From Didemnitutus sp047777955 (lineage in GTDB: Bacteria; Verrucomicrobiota; Verrucomicrobiia; Opitutales; Opitutaceae): a DNA stretch of 64,000 nt. Made by a program: the position numbers and the translations under genes. Positions 46,282 through 56,188 of the stretch are shown in pieces; the stretch's first letter is position 1; each line of letters begins with the position of its first letter. The notes under the pieces were generated by a model. It ran no database searches. It was not told the origin of the DNA and was given only the letters and a program-made list of their open reading frames with translations. The stretch is from NCBI RefSeq assembly GCF_047777955.1, contig NZ_CP180537.1:2728001-2792000 (forward strand). The letters are read 5' to 3'.

Positions 46282-48578
46282 ATGCTGCGTTCGCCCCTGC
46301 CGCTCCTCGCTCTCGGCTGCGCCCTGGCCGCGTCGCTCGCCGCCGCGCCGCTGACGCTCACCGTCGCTCCTCCCGCGCCCGCGCGCGCCGAGGATTCCAC
46401 CTCGGCTCGAACCGCGCGCCCGACGGCGCCACGCTCTCCCTCGATTCGCGCAGCCTGCTCCTCGACGGCCGGCGCTGGACGCCCGTGATGGGCGAGTTTC
46501 ATTTCACGCGCTACCCGGCGGCCGAGTGGGAAACCGAGCTCCGCCGCCTGCGCGCCGGCGGCATCGACATCGTCGCCACCTACGTTTTCTGGATCCACCA
46601 CGAGGAAATCGAGGGCGCGTGGAACTGGTCCGGCGACCGCGACCTCCGCCGCTTCGTCGAAGCCGCGGCGCGGGCCGGCCTCAAGGTCATCGTCCGCTGC
46701 GGCCCCTGGTGCCACGGCGAGGTGCGCAACGGTGGCGTGCCCGACTGGGCGCTCGTGCGCGGCTGGAAAGTCCGCACCGACGACCCCGCCTACCTCCAGC
46801 ACGCGCGCGTCCTCTACGGCCAGATCGCCGCCCAGCTGCGCGGCCAGCTCTGGAAGGACGGCGGCCCCGTCATCGGCATCCAGCTGGAGAACGAATACGG
46901 CGGCGACGGCTCGCACCTGCTGGCCTTGAAGCGGATCGCGCGCGAGGCGGGCCTCGACGTCCTGCTCTACACCCGCACCGGCTGGCCGGCGCTGAAATCC
47001 CCGCTGCCCTTCGGCGAGATCGTCCCGCTCTACGGCGCCTACGCCGAGGGCTTCTGGGATCGCGAAACCACGGCGATGCCCGGACGCTACTGGACGGCGT
47101 TCCGCTTCTCCCGCCTCCGCACCGACGCCAACATCGCCAACGAGGCCCTCGGCCGCCGCGACGCCCGCGACCCCGACGATGTCGCGCTCTATCCCTACCT
47201 CACCTGCGAACTCGGCGGCGGCATGATGAGCAGCTACCACCGGCGCATCGCCGTCGACCCGCGCGACATCGAGACGGTGGCCCTGGTCAAGCTCGGCTCC
47301 GGCTCCGTCTCGCCCGGCTACTACATGTATCACGGCGGCACCAACCCCGTCGGCCGCACGCCGCTGATGGAGCAGCAGGACACGCCGATGACGAACTGGA
47401 ACGACCTGCCGGTGAAAAACTACGACTTCGTCGCCCCGCTCGGCCAATACGGCCAGGTCCGCCCGCACTACGCGCTGCTCCGCCGGCTGCACTCGTTCCT
47501 CCACGACTTCGGCGACCGGCTCGCCGAGTGCGAAGTCGCGCTGCCCGACGTCCTGCCGCAAGGGCGGGAAGACGTCGCCACGCTCCGCTGGAGCGTGCGC
47601 AGCGACGGCGCACGCGGCTTTCTCTTCGTCAACAACCACGAGCGCGGCCGCACGCTGCCCGCCCACCCGGACGTGCGCTTCACGGTCGCGTTCCCCGGCG
47701 GACGCGCCCTCACGCTGCCCTCCGCTCCGGTGGCCGTTCCGTCCGGCGCCCGCTTTCTCTGGCCGCTGAACCTCGCCCTTGGTCCGCGCGCCACGCTGGC
47801 GTGGGCCACCGCGCAACCGCTCGCCGTCGAGCGCGTCGGCGGGCGCACGACCTGGTATTTCTTCCAAACCGACGGCATCCCGGTCGAGCTCGCGGTGCGC
47901 GGCGCCACCGTCACGCGTGCGCGCGGACGCACCGCGACCGACGCCGACGGCAACACGCTCCTGTGCGATCTCGCGCCCGATCGCGCGCCCGCCTGCACGC
48001 TCGACGACACGATCGACCTCGTGGTCCTGAGCGAGGCCGACTCGCTCGCCTTCCAGCCCGCGCCGGCGGGCGGCGGCGCGTCCTTCGCCGCCCCCGCGCC
48101 GCGCACGCTCACGCCGGTCGCCTTCGACCTGCTCCAGCCCGCCGGTCCGCCGCGCGACATCCCGCTCGGCCGCGCCCCGAAACCCGTGGCCGCCGCGCCC
48201 GTGGATGCCGATTTCGCCGCCGCCGCGCTCTGGCGCATCCGTCTCAGCCCCGCCGACCTCGCCCGCCCCGACGCGCTGCTGCGCTTGCATTACCGCGGCG
48301 ACGTGCTCCGCGTCACCATCGGCGGCGAGCTGGTCATGGACGATTTCTATCACGGCGAGCCGCTCGAACTCGGCCTGGCGCGCCATCGCGCCGCGCTGGC
48401 CGCGGCGGGCGGCGAGCTCACCGTGGCGGTGCTGCCGCTCCGGCGCGACGCGGTCGAGGGCGAACGCCCGCCGATCTACCTGCCGCGCGAATTCCGTCCC
48501 GATTTCACCCGCCGCGACGCCGTGGCCGAGTTGCTCGCCGTCGAACTCGAGTCGCCCGCGCCGTCGCCCGTCCGCTGA
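46282..48578 (+). CDS. Exported GH35 beta-galactosidase (one apparent frameshift)
   Basis: About 765 aa when repaired. It begins with signal peptide MLRSPLPLLALGCALAASLA. It hydrolyses terminal beta-galactosides. The GH35 landmarks are VMGEFHFTRYPAAEWETEL, FWIHHEEIEGAWNWSG, IGIQLENEYGGDG (acid/base Glu), and PYLTCELGGGMMSSYHRR (nucleophile Glu in CELGGG), then YYMYHGGTNPVG. The C-terminal third is a beta-rich region (DIPLGRAPK onward). The frame slips at 46395-46396. Adding one T gives AEDFHLGSNRAPDG. No other polysaccharide-degradation gene is adjacent. Confidence 0.9.
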
Positions 48579-48637
48579 CTCCGCACCCGGCAGCTTGACG
48601 GCGCCCGGACCTTGGGCACGGTAGGAGTGCTTTCCCC

Positions 48638-49144
48638 ATGCCCAAGTTTACCCTGACCGTGAATGGGCAGGCCCGCACTGTCGATGTGCCGGCGGATACT
48701 CCGCTGCTCTGGGTCCTGCGCGACACCCTCGAACTCGTCGGCACGAAATACGGCTGCGGCATCGGCCAGTGCGGCGCGTGCACCGTGCACCTCAACGGCA
48801 CGCCCGTCCGCTCCTGCCAGTTCCCCGTCTCCACCGTCGTCGGCATGCAGATCACGACGATCGAGGGCCTCTCGCCCGACGGCTCGCATCCGCTGCAGAA
48901 GGCTTGGATCGACCACGACGTCCCGCAATGCGGCTACTGCCAGTCCGGGCAGATCATGACCGCCGCCGCGCTGCTGCGGAACAACCCGCACCCGAGCGAC
49001 GAGGACATCGACGGCACCATGGCCGGCAACCTCTGCCGCTGCGGCACCTACCTGCGCATCCGCGCCGCGATCAAGGACGCCGCGGCCGGCAACGTGAAAG
49101 GCTTGCCCGCCGAAGCCATGGCGAAGGAGGGAGCGGCCAAATGA
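48638..49144 (+). CDS. iorA: [2Fe-2S] subunit of an isoquinoline-1-oxidoreductase-type molybdenum hydroxylase
   Basis: 168 aa. The plant-ferredoxin-type cluster is KYGCGIGQCGACTVHLNG plus SCQFPVS. The second cluster domain has QCGYCQSGQIM and GNLCRCGTYLRIR. TAGGAG lies upstream of ATG 48638 with good spacing. Electrons from the molybdenum subunit (next gene, 4-nt ATGA overlap) pass through these clusters. The name reflects the two-subunit Ior family; the true substrate may be an aldehyde or N-heterocycle. Confidence 0.92.
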   Translation: MPKFTLTVNGQARTVDVPADTPLLWVLRDTLELVGTKYGCGIGQCGACTVHLNGTPVRSCQFPVSTVVGMQITTIEGLSPDGSHPLQKAWIDHDVPQCGYCQSGQIMTAAALLRNNPHPSDEDIDGTMAGNLCRCGTYLRIRAAIKDAAAGNVKGLPAEAMAKEGAAK

Positions 49145-51348
49145 GCACGCCCGAAACTCCGTTCACGCGCCGCGACTTCATCCGCGTCACCGCGCTCGCC
49201 GGCGGCGGCTTCGCCCTCGGACTGTCGCTCGTCCCCGAGTCGTTCGCCCAGCCCGCGCAGGCGCTCGACAACACCGCCCGCGTCTTCACCCCGAATCCCT
49301 TCATCCGCATCACGCCGGACAACGTCGTCACCATCGTCGCGAAGAACCCCGAGATCGGCCAGGGCATCAAGACCTCGCTCCCCATGATCGTCGCCGAGGA
49401 GCTCGAGGTGGATTTCGACAAGGTCGTCATCGAGCAGGCGCCGCTCAACCCGCAGCTCGGCGCGCAATTCGCCGGCGGCTCGCTGTCGACGCCGCAGAAC
49501 TACGACCTGCTGCGCAAGGCCGGCGCCACCGCGCGCACCATGCTCGTCGAGGCCGCGGCGCAGACCTGGAACGTGCCCGTCTCCGAGCTGGTCGCCGAGA
49601 AAGGCACGGTCGTGCACCGCCCCACCGGCCGCCGCCTCACCTACGGCGAACTCGCCAGCAAGGCCGCCACGCTGCCCCTCCCGGACGAGGGCACGATCAA
49701 GCTGAAGGAGCCCGACGAGTTCACGCTCCTCGGCTCGCGCGTCGGCGGCGTCGACAATCCCGCCATCGTCACCGGCCAGCCGCTCTTCGGCCTCGACCAG
49801 AAGGTCGCCGGCATGCGCTACGCCGTCTACGAGAAATGCCCGGTCTTCGGCGGCAAGGTCGCCTCGGCCAATCTCGACCAGATCAAGGCCATGCCCGGCG
49901 TGCGCGACGCCTTCGTGATCGAGGGCGGCGGCAACTACAACGGCCTGCTCTCTGGCATCGCCATCCTCGCCGACTCCACCTGGGCCGCCTTCAAGGCCCG
50001 CGCCGCGCTGCGCGTGACCTGGAACGAGGGCGCCGGCGCCAGCCAGAGCACCGCCGCGTTCGACGCGCGCGCGGCCGAGCTCGCCGCGCAACCGGGGCAG
50101 GTGCTCCGCAACGACGGCGACGTCGCCGCCGCGTTCGCCGGCGCCGCCAAGGTCGTCGAGGCGAGCTACGCCTACCCTTACCTGCACCACGCCACCCTCG
50201 AGCCGATGAACGCGATGGCCTGGCCGACCGCCGACGGCGGCATGGAGATCCTCGCGCCGACGCAGACGCCCGGCGGCGCCCAGGACCTCGTCGCGAACAC
50301 GCTCAAGATCCCGAAGGAGAAAATCAAAGTCCGCTTCACGCGCATCGGCGGTGGCTTCGGCCGCCGCCTCGCCAACGACTACGTCATCGAGGCCGCCGCC
50401 ATCGCCCAGAAGGCCGGCGGACCGGTCAAGCTGACCTGGACGCGCGAGCAGGACACCCAGCACGGCCTCTATCGGCCCTGCGGCTGGCACAACCTCAAGG
50501 GCGCGGTCGACTCGTCGGGCAAGCTCGTCGCCTGGCAGAACCACTTCGTCACCGTCGGCCTCCACAACGACAAGGACCCCGGCAACAGCGCCGGACTGAG
50601 CCCGGTGGAGTTTCCCGGCCGCTTCGTGCCGAACTTCCGCCTGGTGCAGTCGATCGTGAACACGAACATCCCGACGGGCCCGCTGCGCGCCCCCGGCAGC
50701 AATGCCATCGCGTTCGTGATGCAGAGCTTCATCGACGAACTCGCGCACGCGGCCGGCCGCGATCCGGTGGCGTTCCGCCTCGATCTGCTCGGCGACAAGG
50801 TCATGCCCGCGCCCGGCCCGCGCGGCCTGCCCTACGACGCCCCGCGCATGGCGAACGTGTTGCGCACCGTCGCCGAAAAAGCCGGCTGGGGCAAAAGCTC
50901 CCCGCGGCTCCGGCCAGGGCGTGGCGTTCCACTTCAGCCACCGCGGCTACTTCGCCGAAGTCGCCGAGGTCAGCGTCGCTCCCGACGGCAGCCTGAAGGT
51001 CCACCGCGTCACCGTCGTCGGCGACGTCGGCCCGATCATCAACCTGAGCGGCGCGGAAAACCAGGTGCAGGGCTCCGTCATCGACGCGCTCGGCGCCGCC
51101 TGGCTGCAGGAGGTCACGATCGACCGCGGCCGCGTGGCCCAGGCGAATTTCGACACCTACCCGCTGCTCCGCATCATGGACACGCCCCAGGTCGACGTGC
51201 ACTTCGTCCAGAGCAAGAATCCCCCACCGGCCTCGGCGAGCCCGGCTATCCGCCGCTGCCGCCCGCCGTGTGCAACGCGATCTTCGCCGCCACCGGCAAG
51301 CGCATCCGCTCGCTCCCGCTGACCAAGCAGGACCTGCGCTGGAGCTGA
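49141..51348 (+). CDS. iorB: Molybdopterin-binding subunit of an Ior/aldehyde-oxidase-type enzyme (two apparent frameshifts)
   Basis: About 735 aa repaired. The N-terminus TPETPFTRRDFIRVTALAGG is a twin-arginine signal, so the folded enzyme goes to the periplasm. The cofactor regions are EIGQGIKTSLPMIVAEELEV, FAGGSLSTP, IGGGFGRR and TGPLRAPGSNAIAF, ending with PTGLGEPGYPPLPPAV, which carries the catalytic Glu. Frame breaks lie at 50900-50903 (one C too many) and 51221-51225 (one C too few). Correcting both gives KSSRGSGQGVAFHFSH and KNPPTGLGEPGYP. No electron-accepting cytochrome or maturation chaperone is adjacent. Confidence 0.9.
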   Translation: MSTPETPFTRRDFIRVTALAGGGFALGLSLVPESFAQPAQALDNTARVFTPNPFIRITPDNVVTIVAKNPEIGQGIKTSLPMIVAEELEVDFDKVVIEQAPLNPQLGAQFAGGSLSTPQNYDLLRKAGATARTMLVEAAAQTWNVPVSELVAEKGTVVHRPTGRRLTYGELASKAATLPLPDEGTIKLKEPDEFTLLGSRVGGVDNPAIVTGQPLFGLDQKVAGMRYAVYEKCPVFGGKVASANLDQIKAMPGVRDAFVIEGGGNYNGLLSGIAILADSTWAAFKARAALRVTWNEGAGASQSTAAFDARAAELAAQPGQVLRNDGDVAAAFAGAAKVVEASYAYPYLHHATLEPMNAMAWPTADGGMEILAPTQTPGGAQDLVANTLKIPKEKIKVRFTRIGGGFGRRLANDYVIEAAAIAQKAGGPVKLTWTREQDTQHGLYRPCGWHNLKGAVDSSGKLVAWQNHFVTVGLHNDKDPGNSAGLSPVEFPGRFVPNFRLVQSIVNTNIPTGPLRAPGSNAIAFVMQSFIDELAHAAGRDPVAFRLDLLGDKVMPAPGPRGLPYDAPRMANVLRTVAEKAGWGKSSPRLRPGRGVPLQPPRLLRRSRRGQRRSRRQPEGPPRHRRRRRRPDHQPERRGKPGAGLRHRRARRRLAAGGHDRPRPRGPGEFRHLPAAPHHGHAPGRRALRPEQESPTGLGEPGYPPLPPAVCNAIFAATGKRIRSLPLTKQDLRWS

Positions 51349-51355
51349 GCGCCGC

Positions 51356-52243
51356 TCACCGCGCGCCCCAGATCACGCCCGCGCTCAGCAGCACGCCGAA
51401 CGCGGCGAGGAATTTCGCCGTGTCGGCCAGCACCTCGATCTGCTCGCGCGGGTCCGCCGAGCGGCCGAGCCGGTGCGTCAGCCGCACGCCCCAGGGGAAA
51501 AGCACGAGCGGCAGCAGCACCGGCCAGCGCCAGCCCGCCAGCAGCAGCGCCGGCGCGCTCAGCAGCGCCGCGAGCGCCGACAGCGCGTATTGCCAGAAGG
51601 CGAAGCGGCGCCCGAAGCGCACCACCAGCGTGCGCTTGCCGGCCTTCGCGTCCGTCTCGACGTCGCGATAATTGTTCGCGACGAGGATGTTCGCCGCCAG
51701 CAGGCCGACCGCCGCGGCGGCGGTGAGCACCGGCCACGTCACGGCATGCACCTGCACGTAGAACGTCGCCCCCACCGCCACGAGGCCGAAGAAAATGAAC
51801 ACGAACAGGTCGCCGAGCCCGTTGTAGCCGAGCGGATACGGCCCGCCAGTGTAGGCGATCGCGCAGACGATGCTCACGACGCCGACCGGGAGCAGAATCC
51901 AGCCGCCCTCGGCCACGAGCAGCAGGCCGACGGCAAACGCCGCCGCGAGCACGAGGACGGTCGCAAACAGCATCGTGCGCGGCGTCACCAGTCCCGCTGC
52001 GACGGCGCGGCGCGGGCCGACGCGCTCCGCGGTGTCCGCGCCTTGGACAAAGTCGAAGTAGTCGTTCGCGAAGTTGGTGCCGATCTGCACCAGCAGCGAG
52101 AACGCGAGGCAAACCGCGGCCTTCACCAGGTCGGCCGCGTGCGCCGCCTGCGCGAAGGCCGTGCCGACCAGCACCGGAATCACCGCGGCCGGCAGGGTCT
52201 TCGGGCGCGCGGCCTCGATCCAGATTTTCGCGCCGCCGGCCAT
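51356..52243 (-). CDS. menA: 1,4-dihydroxy-2-naphthoate polyprenyltransferase
   Basis: 295 aa, an integral membrane UbiA-family prenyltransferase. Two Asp-rich motifs are NFANDYFDFVQGAD and NNYRDVETDAKAGKRTL. About eight hydrophobic helices follow. WIEAARPKTLPAAVIPVLVG is the MenA-type N-terminus. It attaches the isoprenoid tail to dihydroxynaphthoate. The naphthoate-forming genes menF-menD lie 9 kb away. It is the last gene of a minus-strand run starting near 55344. Confidence 0.92.
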   Translation of the reverse strand: MAGGAKIWIEAARPKTLPAAVIPVLVGTAFAQAAHAADLVKAAVCLAFSLLVQIGTNFANDYFDFVQGADTAERVGPRRAVAAGLVTPRTMLFATVLVLAAAFAVGLLLVAEGGWILLPVGVVSIVCAIAYTGGPYPLGYNGLGDLFVFIFFGLVAVGATFYVQVHAVTWPVLTAAAAVGLLAANILVANNYRDVETDAKAGKRTLVVRFGRRFAFWQYALSALAALLSAPALLLAGWRWPVLLPLVLFPWGVRLTHRLGRSADPREQIEVLADTAKFLAAFGVLLSAGVIWGAR

Positions 52244-52246
52244 CGC

Positions 52247-52888
52247 TCACCACATCAGGTTGCGCCTCCGGGTGAAGATCACCATCGGACGCTTCACCAT
52301 CATGCTCCAGATCACCGGCACGAGCAGGACGACGGTGTTGAAGAGCGCGATCCGGCTGTCGTCGCCGAGGAAGAAATTGAACGGCAGCAGCAGCAGCGCA
52401 TACGCGCTCACGAACAGCCGCGGCGTCGGGATCACGGGATTGATCGCGCACACGAGCAGGAACGCCAGCGCCCCGGGGTAATAGCTGCCCAGGCCGCCGC
52501 TCACTCCGGCATAGAAGAAGATCGCCGCGAAAAACGTGATGCGTTCGCGCCAGCGGATCGACTGGATCAACACGGCCGCGAAGGTGATGGCGGCGCAGAG
52601 GCCGAACACCAGCAGTTCGCGCTCCGGACCGGCTTCGAAGCTGAATTCCCACAGCGCCATCGTGCCGGCCAGGCCGCGCAGGGCGTCGAGGTAGTTGCGC
52701 TTGTTCCGGAGTTCGCGCCGGAGCCGCACGGATTTGTCGTCCGGGTCGTTCGCGCCGTCCTGGGCGAAGCGCTCCATCGTCTCCCGCTGCTTGCGCGACT
52801 TGCGCCACAGCTTGCCGAGGCGCATCCACTGCCGGGGAAACCACAGCATGGCGAGGGCGAGGACGAGGTAGGGCCAGTGGACAATCAT
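52247..52888 (-). CDS. Polytopic membrane protein of unknown function
   Basis: 213 aa from ATG 52888. A helix at residues 5-22 (WPYLVLALAMLWFPRQW) is followed by a charged cytosolic stretch (KLWRKSRKQRETMERFAQDG). Four or more further helices follow (ITFFAAIFFYAGVSGGLGS, LAFLLVCAINPVIP, LFVSAYALLLLPFNFFLG). It ends with a basic tail (TRRRNLMW). No family recognised. It starts 40 bp downstream of the TPR-like gene and ends 3 bp before menA. Confidence 0.6.
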   Translation of the reverse strand: MIVHWPYLVLALAMLWFPRQWMRLGKLWRKSRKQRETMERFAQDGANDPDDKSVRLRRELRNKRNYLDALRGLAGTMALWEFSFEAGPERELLVFGLCAAITFAAVLIQSIRWRERITFFAAIFFYAGVSGGLGSYYPGALAFLLVCAINPVIPTPRLFVSAYALLLLPFNFFLGDDSRIALFNTVVLLVPVIWSMMVKRPMVIFTRRRNLMW

Positions 52889-52928
52889 CAGGCGAATCCG
52901 GGCATGGAGCCGGCGGCCCGCGGCGTTG

Positions 52929-53600
52929 TCAAAGCGCTTCTGGCCGCTCGCCCAGCTCGCGCTCCAGCTCCGCGATGCGCGCAGCCACCAGCTCGCGTTG
53001 CGCCGCCGGATCGTCCGCCGGCAAGCGCGGCCACCACCCGCGCAGCCACGCGAGCGCCTCGCGCGGGCGGCCGGTCTGGCGCAGCAGCTCCGCATAGATG
53101 CGTCCAGCGTGCCACGGGGCGCCGGGCGTCTCGGCGGCGCGCCGGTAGAACTCCGCCGCGGACGCAGGATCGCGCCGCGCGTAGAGCGCGATGTTGCCCG
53201 CCTCGATGAGGCAGGCCGCGGTCGGCGCCCCTTCCACGGTCAGCAACGCGATGGCCTCGGCGGCCGACTCCCGCCGCCAGCGCGCCCGCAGCGCCGCGGG
53301 CGCGCCGGGTTCGCGCGCTTCGCGCCAGGCGGGAAAATCGTAGGCGTGCATCCGCGCCGCGTTGAGCCGGAAGTAGTCGACCGTCGGCGCCGCCGCGACC
53401 GCCAGGCGCGACCACGCGCGCGACCGCGCCTCGTCGCGGCCTTCCCAGGCGAGATCGGCCCGCACCCAACTCCAGTCGGCGACCACCAGGCGCCACCGGC
53501 CCTGCCCCGCCGGCGTCGCCGGCGCCACCTGCGCCAGCAACGCCCCCGCGCCGAGCAGCAGGGGCAACAGCCACCAGTTCCGGAAGCGCCTAAAGTTCAC
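52929..53600 (-). CDS. Membrane-anchored TPR-like protein
   Basis: 223 aa from a GTG at 53600, which overlaps the end of the ABC permease gene. An N-terminal anchor (FRNWWLLPLLLGAGALLAQV) is followed by helical repeats: EAGNIALYARRDPASAAEFY, ETPGAPWHAGRIYAELLRQT, and GRPREALAWLRGWWPRLP. These have TPR spacing. It is probably an envelope-localised adaptor of the adjacent ABC transporter, inferred from overlap and co-transcription. Confidence 0.6.
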   Translation of the reverse strand: MNFRRFRNWWLLPLLLGAGALLAQVAPATPAGQGRWRLVVADWSWVRADLAWEGRDEARSRAWSRLAVAAAPTVDYFRLNAARMHAYDFPAWREAREPGAPAALRARWRRESAAEAIALLTVEGAPTAACLIEAGNIALYARRDPASAAEFYRRAAETPGAPWHAGRIYAELLRQTGRPREALAWLRGWWPRLPADDPAAQRELVAARIAELERELGERPEAL

Positions 53601-54332
53601 GCCGCGAAAAGCTCCAGCCGGCCAGGACGGTGTAAACCGCCGCGTAGGCGACGAAGTAAGCCCCGGCGCGGGCGGCCGGCGCCGCGTCCGCAACGCCGAA
53701 GTTCGGGATGAGCCAGGACAGCAGCGTCCAACCGGCCCGCGCCATGCCGGTCGCCTCCGCGGCCGCGTGCCCGATCACCGGCGCCAGGTGCCCGGCGACA
53801 GCCAGCGCCAGGGTCAGCACCGTGGCCAGCAGCGCGCTGCGCACCAGCGACGCGAGAAAAACGCCCGCCGGAGCCAGCACGAGCAACGGCCCGCTCGCGC
53901 GGGCGAGCGCGCGCCCGGCCTCGCCCGCCACCGCGCCGTGCCCGGTCGCCTGCAGCAGCGCGAGCGTGGCGAGGATGCCGAGCCCCGTCATCCAGCCCAG
54001 CACGACCCCGGTGGCGAGAATTTGCGCGCCCGCCACGGCGCTCCGGCGGGCTCCGTGCAGCAGCACCACCGCCGTCGTGTGCGAGCGCAGCCCTCGAAGA
54101 ACAGCGCCGGACCGACCAGCGCCGCGAGCACCGCGCCGCCCGCGGCCACCACTCCGGCGGCGTAGTCGACGAGGAAGCCGGCTTCCGCGCTGCCGAAATG
54201 CAGCTCGCGCACCAGAGCGCCTCCCGCCACCAGCGCCACCGCCGCGGCGCCGACCGCCCAACCCGCGCGCAGGCGCAGCGCCACGGCGATCCAGAGCTGG
54301 GCCAGCGCCCAGAATTGCCGCAGCGGCTTCAC
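53590..54332 (-). CDS. ABC transporter permease (one apparent frameshift)
   Basis: About 247 aa when repaired, with six hydrophobic segments, the size of ABC-2-type permeases. It begins GTG 54332 (MKPLRQFWALAQLWIAVALRL). The frame breaks at 54091-54093. One added base gives FFEGLRSHTTAVVLLHGA and continues with ILATLALLQATGHG and LAVAGHLAPVIGHA. The start overlaps the ATPase stop by 4 nt, as is usual for a cognate pair. The substrate is unknown. The HG-A-V-type middle helix arrangement resembles exporters of the CcmB/ABC-2 class, but this is weak. Confidence 0.7.
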
Positions 54333-55072
54333 GGCGGCACTTCCTTCCGGTAGATCCGCTCGAGTCCTCCGCGCGCCGTCACCGCCGCGCGCGAGCCCTC
54401 GAAGATCACGCGGCCGCCGTGCAGCAGCACGAATTGGTCGCAGAACTCCTCCAGCGGCGTCAGGAAGTGCGCGGTGAGCACGACCGTGCGGCCGAGGGCG
54501 CGCTGCCGGACGATGAGCGCCTGCAGCGCCGCTTGGGCGTGCGGATCGAGGCCCGACGCGGGTTCGTCTAGCAGCAGGATGTCCGGACCGCGCAGGAGCG
54601 CCTGCGCGAGCCCGACGCGCTGCCGTTGTCCCTTGGAAAACGTCGCGAGCGGCCGGTCGGCCAGGGCCGCCAGGCCTGTCTGCGCCAGCGCCGTCTCCAC
54701 CGCCGCGCCGGCGGCGGCCCCGTCGATCCCGCCGATCGCCGCGAGGCGCCGCAGGAAGCCGCGCGCGCTATCGAAATCCGGCAGCAGCGTCTCCTCCGGC
54801 AGGTAGGCCACGCGACCGCATCGGGCCGCCTCGGCGGGCGTGAGGCCGGCCACGCGGCACCCGCCGGCCGTCGGCCGCACGAGCCCGGCGCAAAGCTTCA
54901 GCGCGGTGCTCTTGCCGGAGCCGTTCGCGCCGACCAGGGCGCAGACCGAGCCGCGGGCGACGGCGAGCGTGACGCCGTCGAGCGCGCGCACCCGTCCGCC
55001 GCGCCAGTCGGACGCGTAATCCTTCACGAGGCGCTCGAGCCACACGGCCGGCGCATCGAGGGGCGAGTTCAT
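54329..55072 (-). CDS. ABC transporter ATP-binding protein
   Basis: 247 aa. Walker A is ALVGANGSGKSTALKL. The signature is ATFSKGQRQRVGLAQALL (an SKGQ variant of LSGGQ). Walker B is DILLLDEPASGLDPHA, and the switch His is VLTAHFLTPLEEF. One nucleotide-binding domain pairs with the overlapping permease gene. It is the first transporter gene of the run and overlaps the acylphosphatase by 4 nt. Confidence 0.93.
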   Translation of the reverse strand: MNSPLDAPAVWLERLVKDYASDWRGGRVRALDGVTLAVARGSVCALVGANGSGKSTALKLCAGLVRPTAGGCRVAGLTPAEAARCGRVAYLPEETLLPDFDSARGFLRRLAAIGGIDGAAAGAAVETALAQTGLAALADRPLATFSKGQRQRVGLAQALLRGPDILLLDEPASGLDPHAQAALQALIVRQRALGRTVVLTAHFLTPLEEFCDQFVLLHGGRVIFEGSRAAVTARGGLERIYRKEVPP

Positions 55073-55344
55073 CTAATCGTGAAACCGGAGAATTGCGCGG
55101 GCCCGCGCGCGGAGGAGCGTTCGATCTTGCGAATGTAAGCTTCCAGGTGCTCGTGCACGGCGGCGACGAAGGCGGCGACCTCACCGGCCGTCCCCTCGGC
55201 TTCGAGCTGCACCCGGCCGTCCGGGAGATTGCGCACGAAACCGGCGACCTCAAATCCCTTGGCGACCTGCAGCGTCTGGTAGCGGAAACCCACCCCCTGC
55301 ACGTGACCCGTGAAGTAAACGGTTTCATGGTGCACGTCGGCCAT
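55069..55344 (-). CDS. Acylphosphatase
   Basis: 91 aa from ATG 55344, the normal length. The phosphate-binding loop is FTGHVQGVGFRY (Arg21), and catalytic Asn39 is in GFVRNLPDGRVQLEAEG. It hydrolyses acyl phosphates such as carbamoyl- and acetyl-phosphate. It is first in a minus-strand run of overlapping genes with the ABC transporter. Confidence 0.92.
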   Translation of the reverse strand: MADVHHETVYFTGHVQGVGFRYQTLQVAKGFEVAGFVRNLPDGRVQLEAEGTAGEVAAFVAAVHEHLEAYIRKIERSSARGPAQFSGFTIR

Positions 55345-55471
55345 CGCGACATGACACAAACGTCGCGCCGCGCCGGCAAATCGAAACCGAGTCGGGCTGA
55401 GAATTTTAATTGCGCGAGCCCCCTCGCTTCGCACACTGCCGCGAGCGTCCCACCGGACGCCTCTTCCTTAA

Positions 55472-56149
55472 ATGACCAACCAAGATTCCGACGGAATGTT
55501 CGAGAACGACTGGGATGAGCGCCGGGAGCTCTCGTGGACCGAAGCGGATTGGGAACAGTATCTGGCCGAGCACGAGACCGCGGTGCGGGACTACGTGAAG
55601 CATTACGAGCAGCTCCCGACGGCGCCGGATCGCATCGATGAAGTCGCCCGCCGCATGGGCTGGGATATGCAGCCCGATGAGGCGGCCGGCCCCGAGCAGG
55701 ATTTCGACGCGGAGCAGGTCGAGGAAGCCGACAGCCCGGGCTTCGAGGAGGATTTCGACCTTTACACCGTCCACCGCAACCCGGTGCACATCGCCACCAA
55801 GGCCCTTTACCTGGGTCTGATCGCCAACTGGGAGCGCATTGCGTCGCATCCGGAGCGCATCCATCCCGCGGTCGGCCTCGCCGTCGCCGGTTCGCTCTAC
55901 CGCGGCCGCGAGCACGCGCTCCAGGCCGTGCAATCGCTCGACATGGGCGACTACGCGCTGGCGATCTGCTTCTTCAAGCGCGCCCTGCGCGAGCTCAACG
56001 AGACCCTGGCCCGCCTCGGCACCTCGACCGAGTCCGACGGCGGCCTGCTGGCGCGCTACCGGGAGTTCGCCATGCCGCGCCTGTTCGACCTGCGCGAGAT
56101 CTGGCTGCGCGTCATGGCCGAGTGCCGCACCGCGGATCCGGGCGCGTAA
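55472..56149 (+). CDS. Hypothetical protein, lineage-restricted
   Basis: 225 aa, soluble and very acidic in its first 95 residues (DDxDERRELSWTEADWEQYL, EQDFDAEQVEEAD). The C-terminal part is helical (ATKALYLGLIANWERIA, YALAICFFKRALRELNETLARL), ending with FDLREIWLRVMAE. Not a family I can name. It is divergent from the acylphosphatase across 127 bp. Confidence 0.6.
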   Translation: MTNQDSDGMFENDWDERRELSWTEADWEQYLAEHETAVRDYVKHYEQLPTAPDRIDEVARRMGWDMQPDEAAGPEQDFDAEQVEEADSPGFEEDFDLYTVHRNPVHIATKALYLGLIANWERIASHPERIHPAVGLAVAGSLYRGREHALQAVQSLDMGDYALAICFFKRALRELNETLARLGTSTESDGGLLARYREFAMPRLFDLREIWLRVMAECRTADPGA

Positions 56150-56188
56150 GCGGCCGGCCGTCCCTGCGTCGCGCTTGCCGCCACGCTC

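Noticed and set aside
45921..48386. An 821-codon minus-strand frame across the GH35 gene
   Set aside because: Shadow of the beta-galactosidase; no conserved motif; low-complexity translation.
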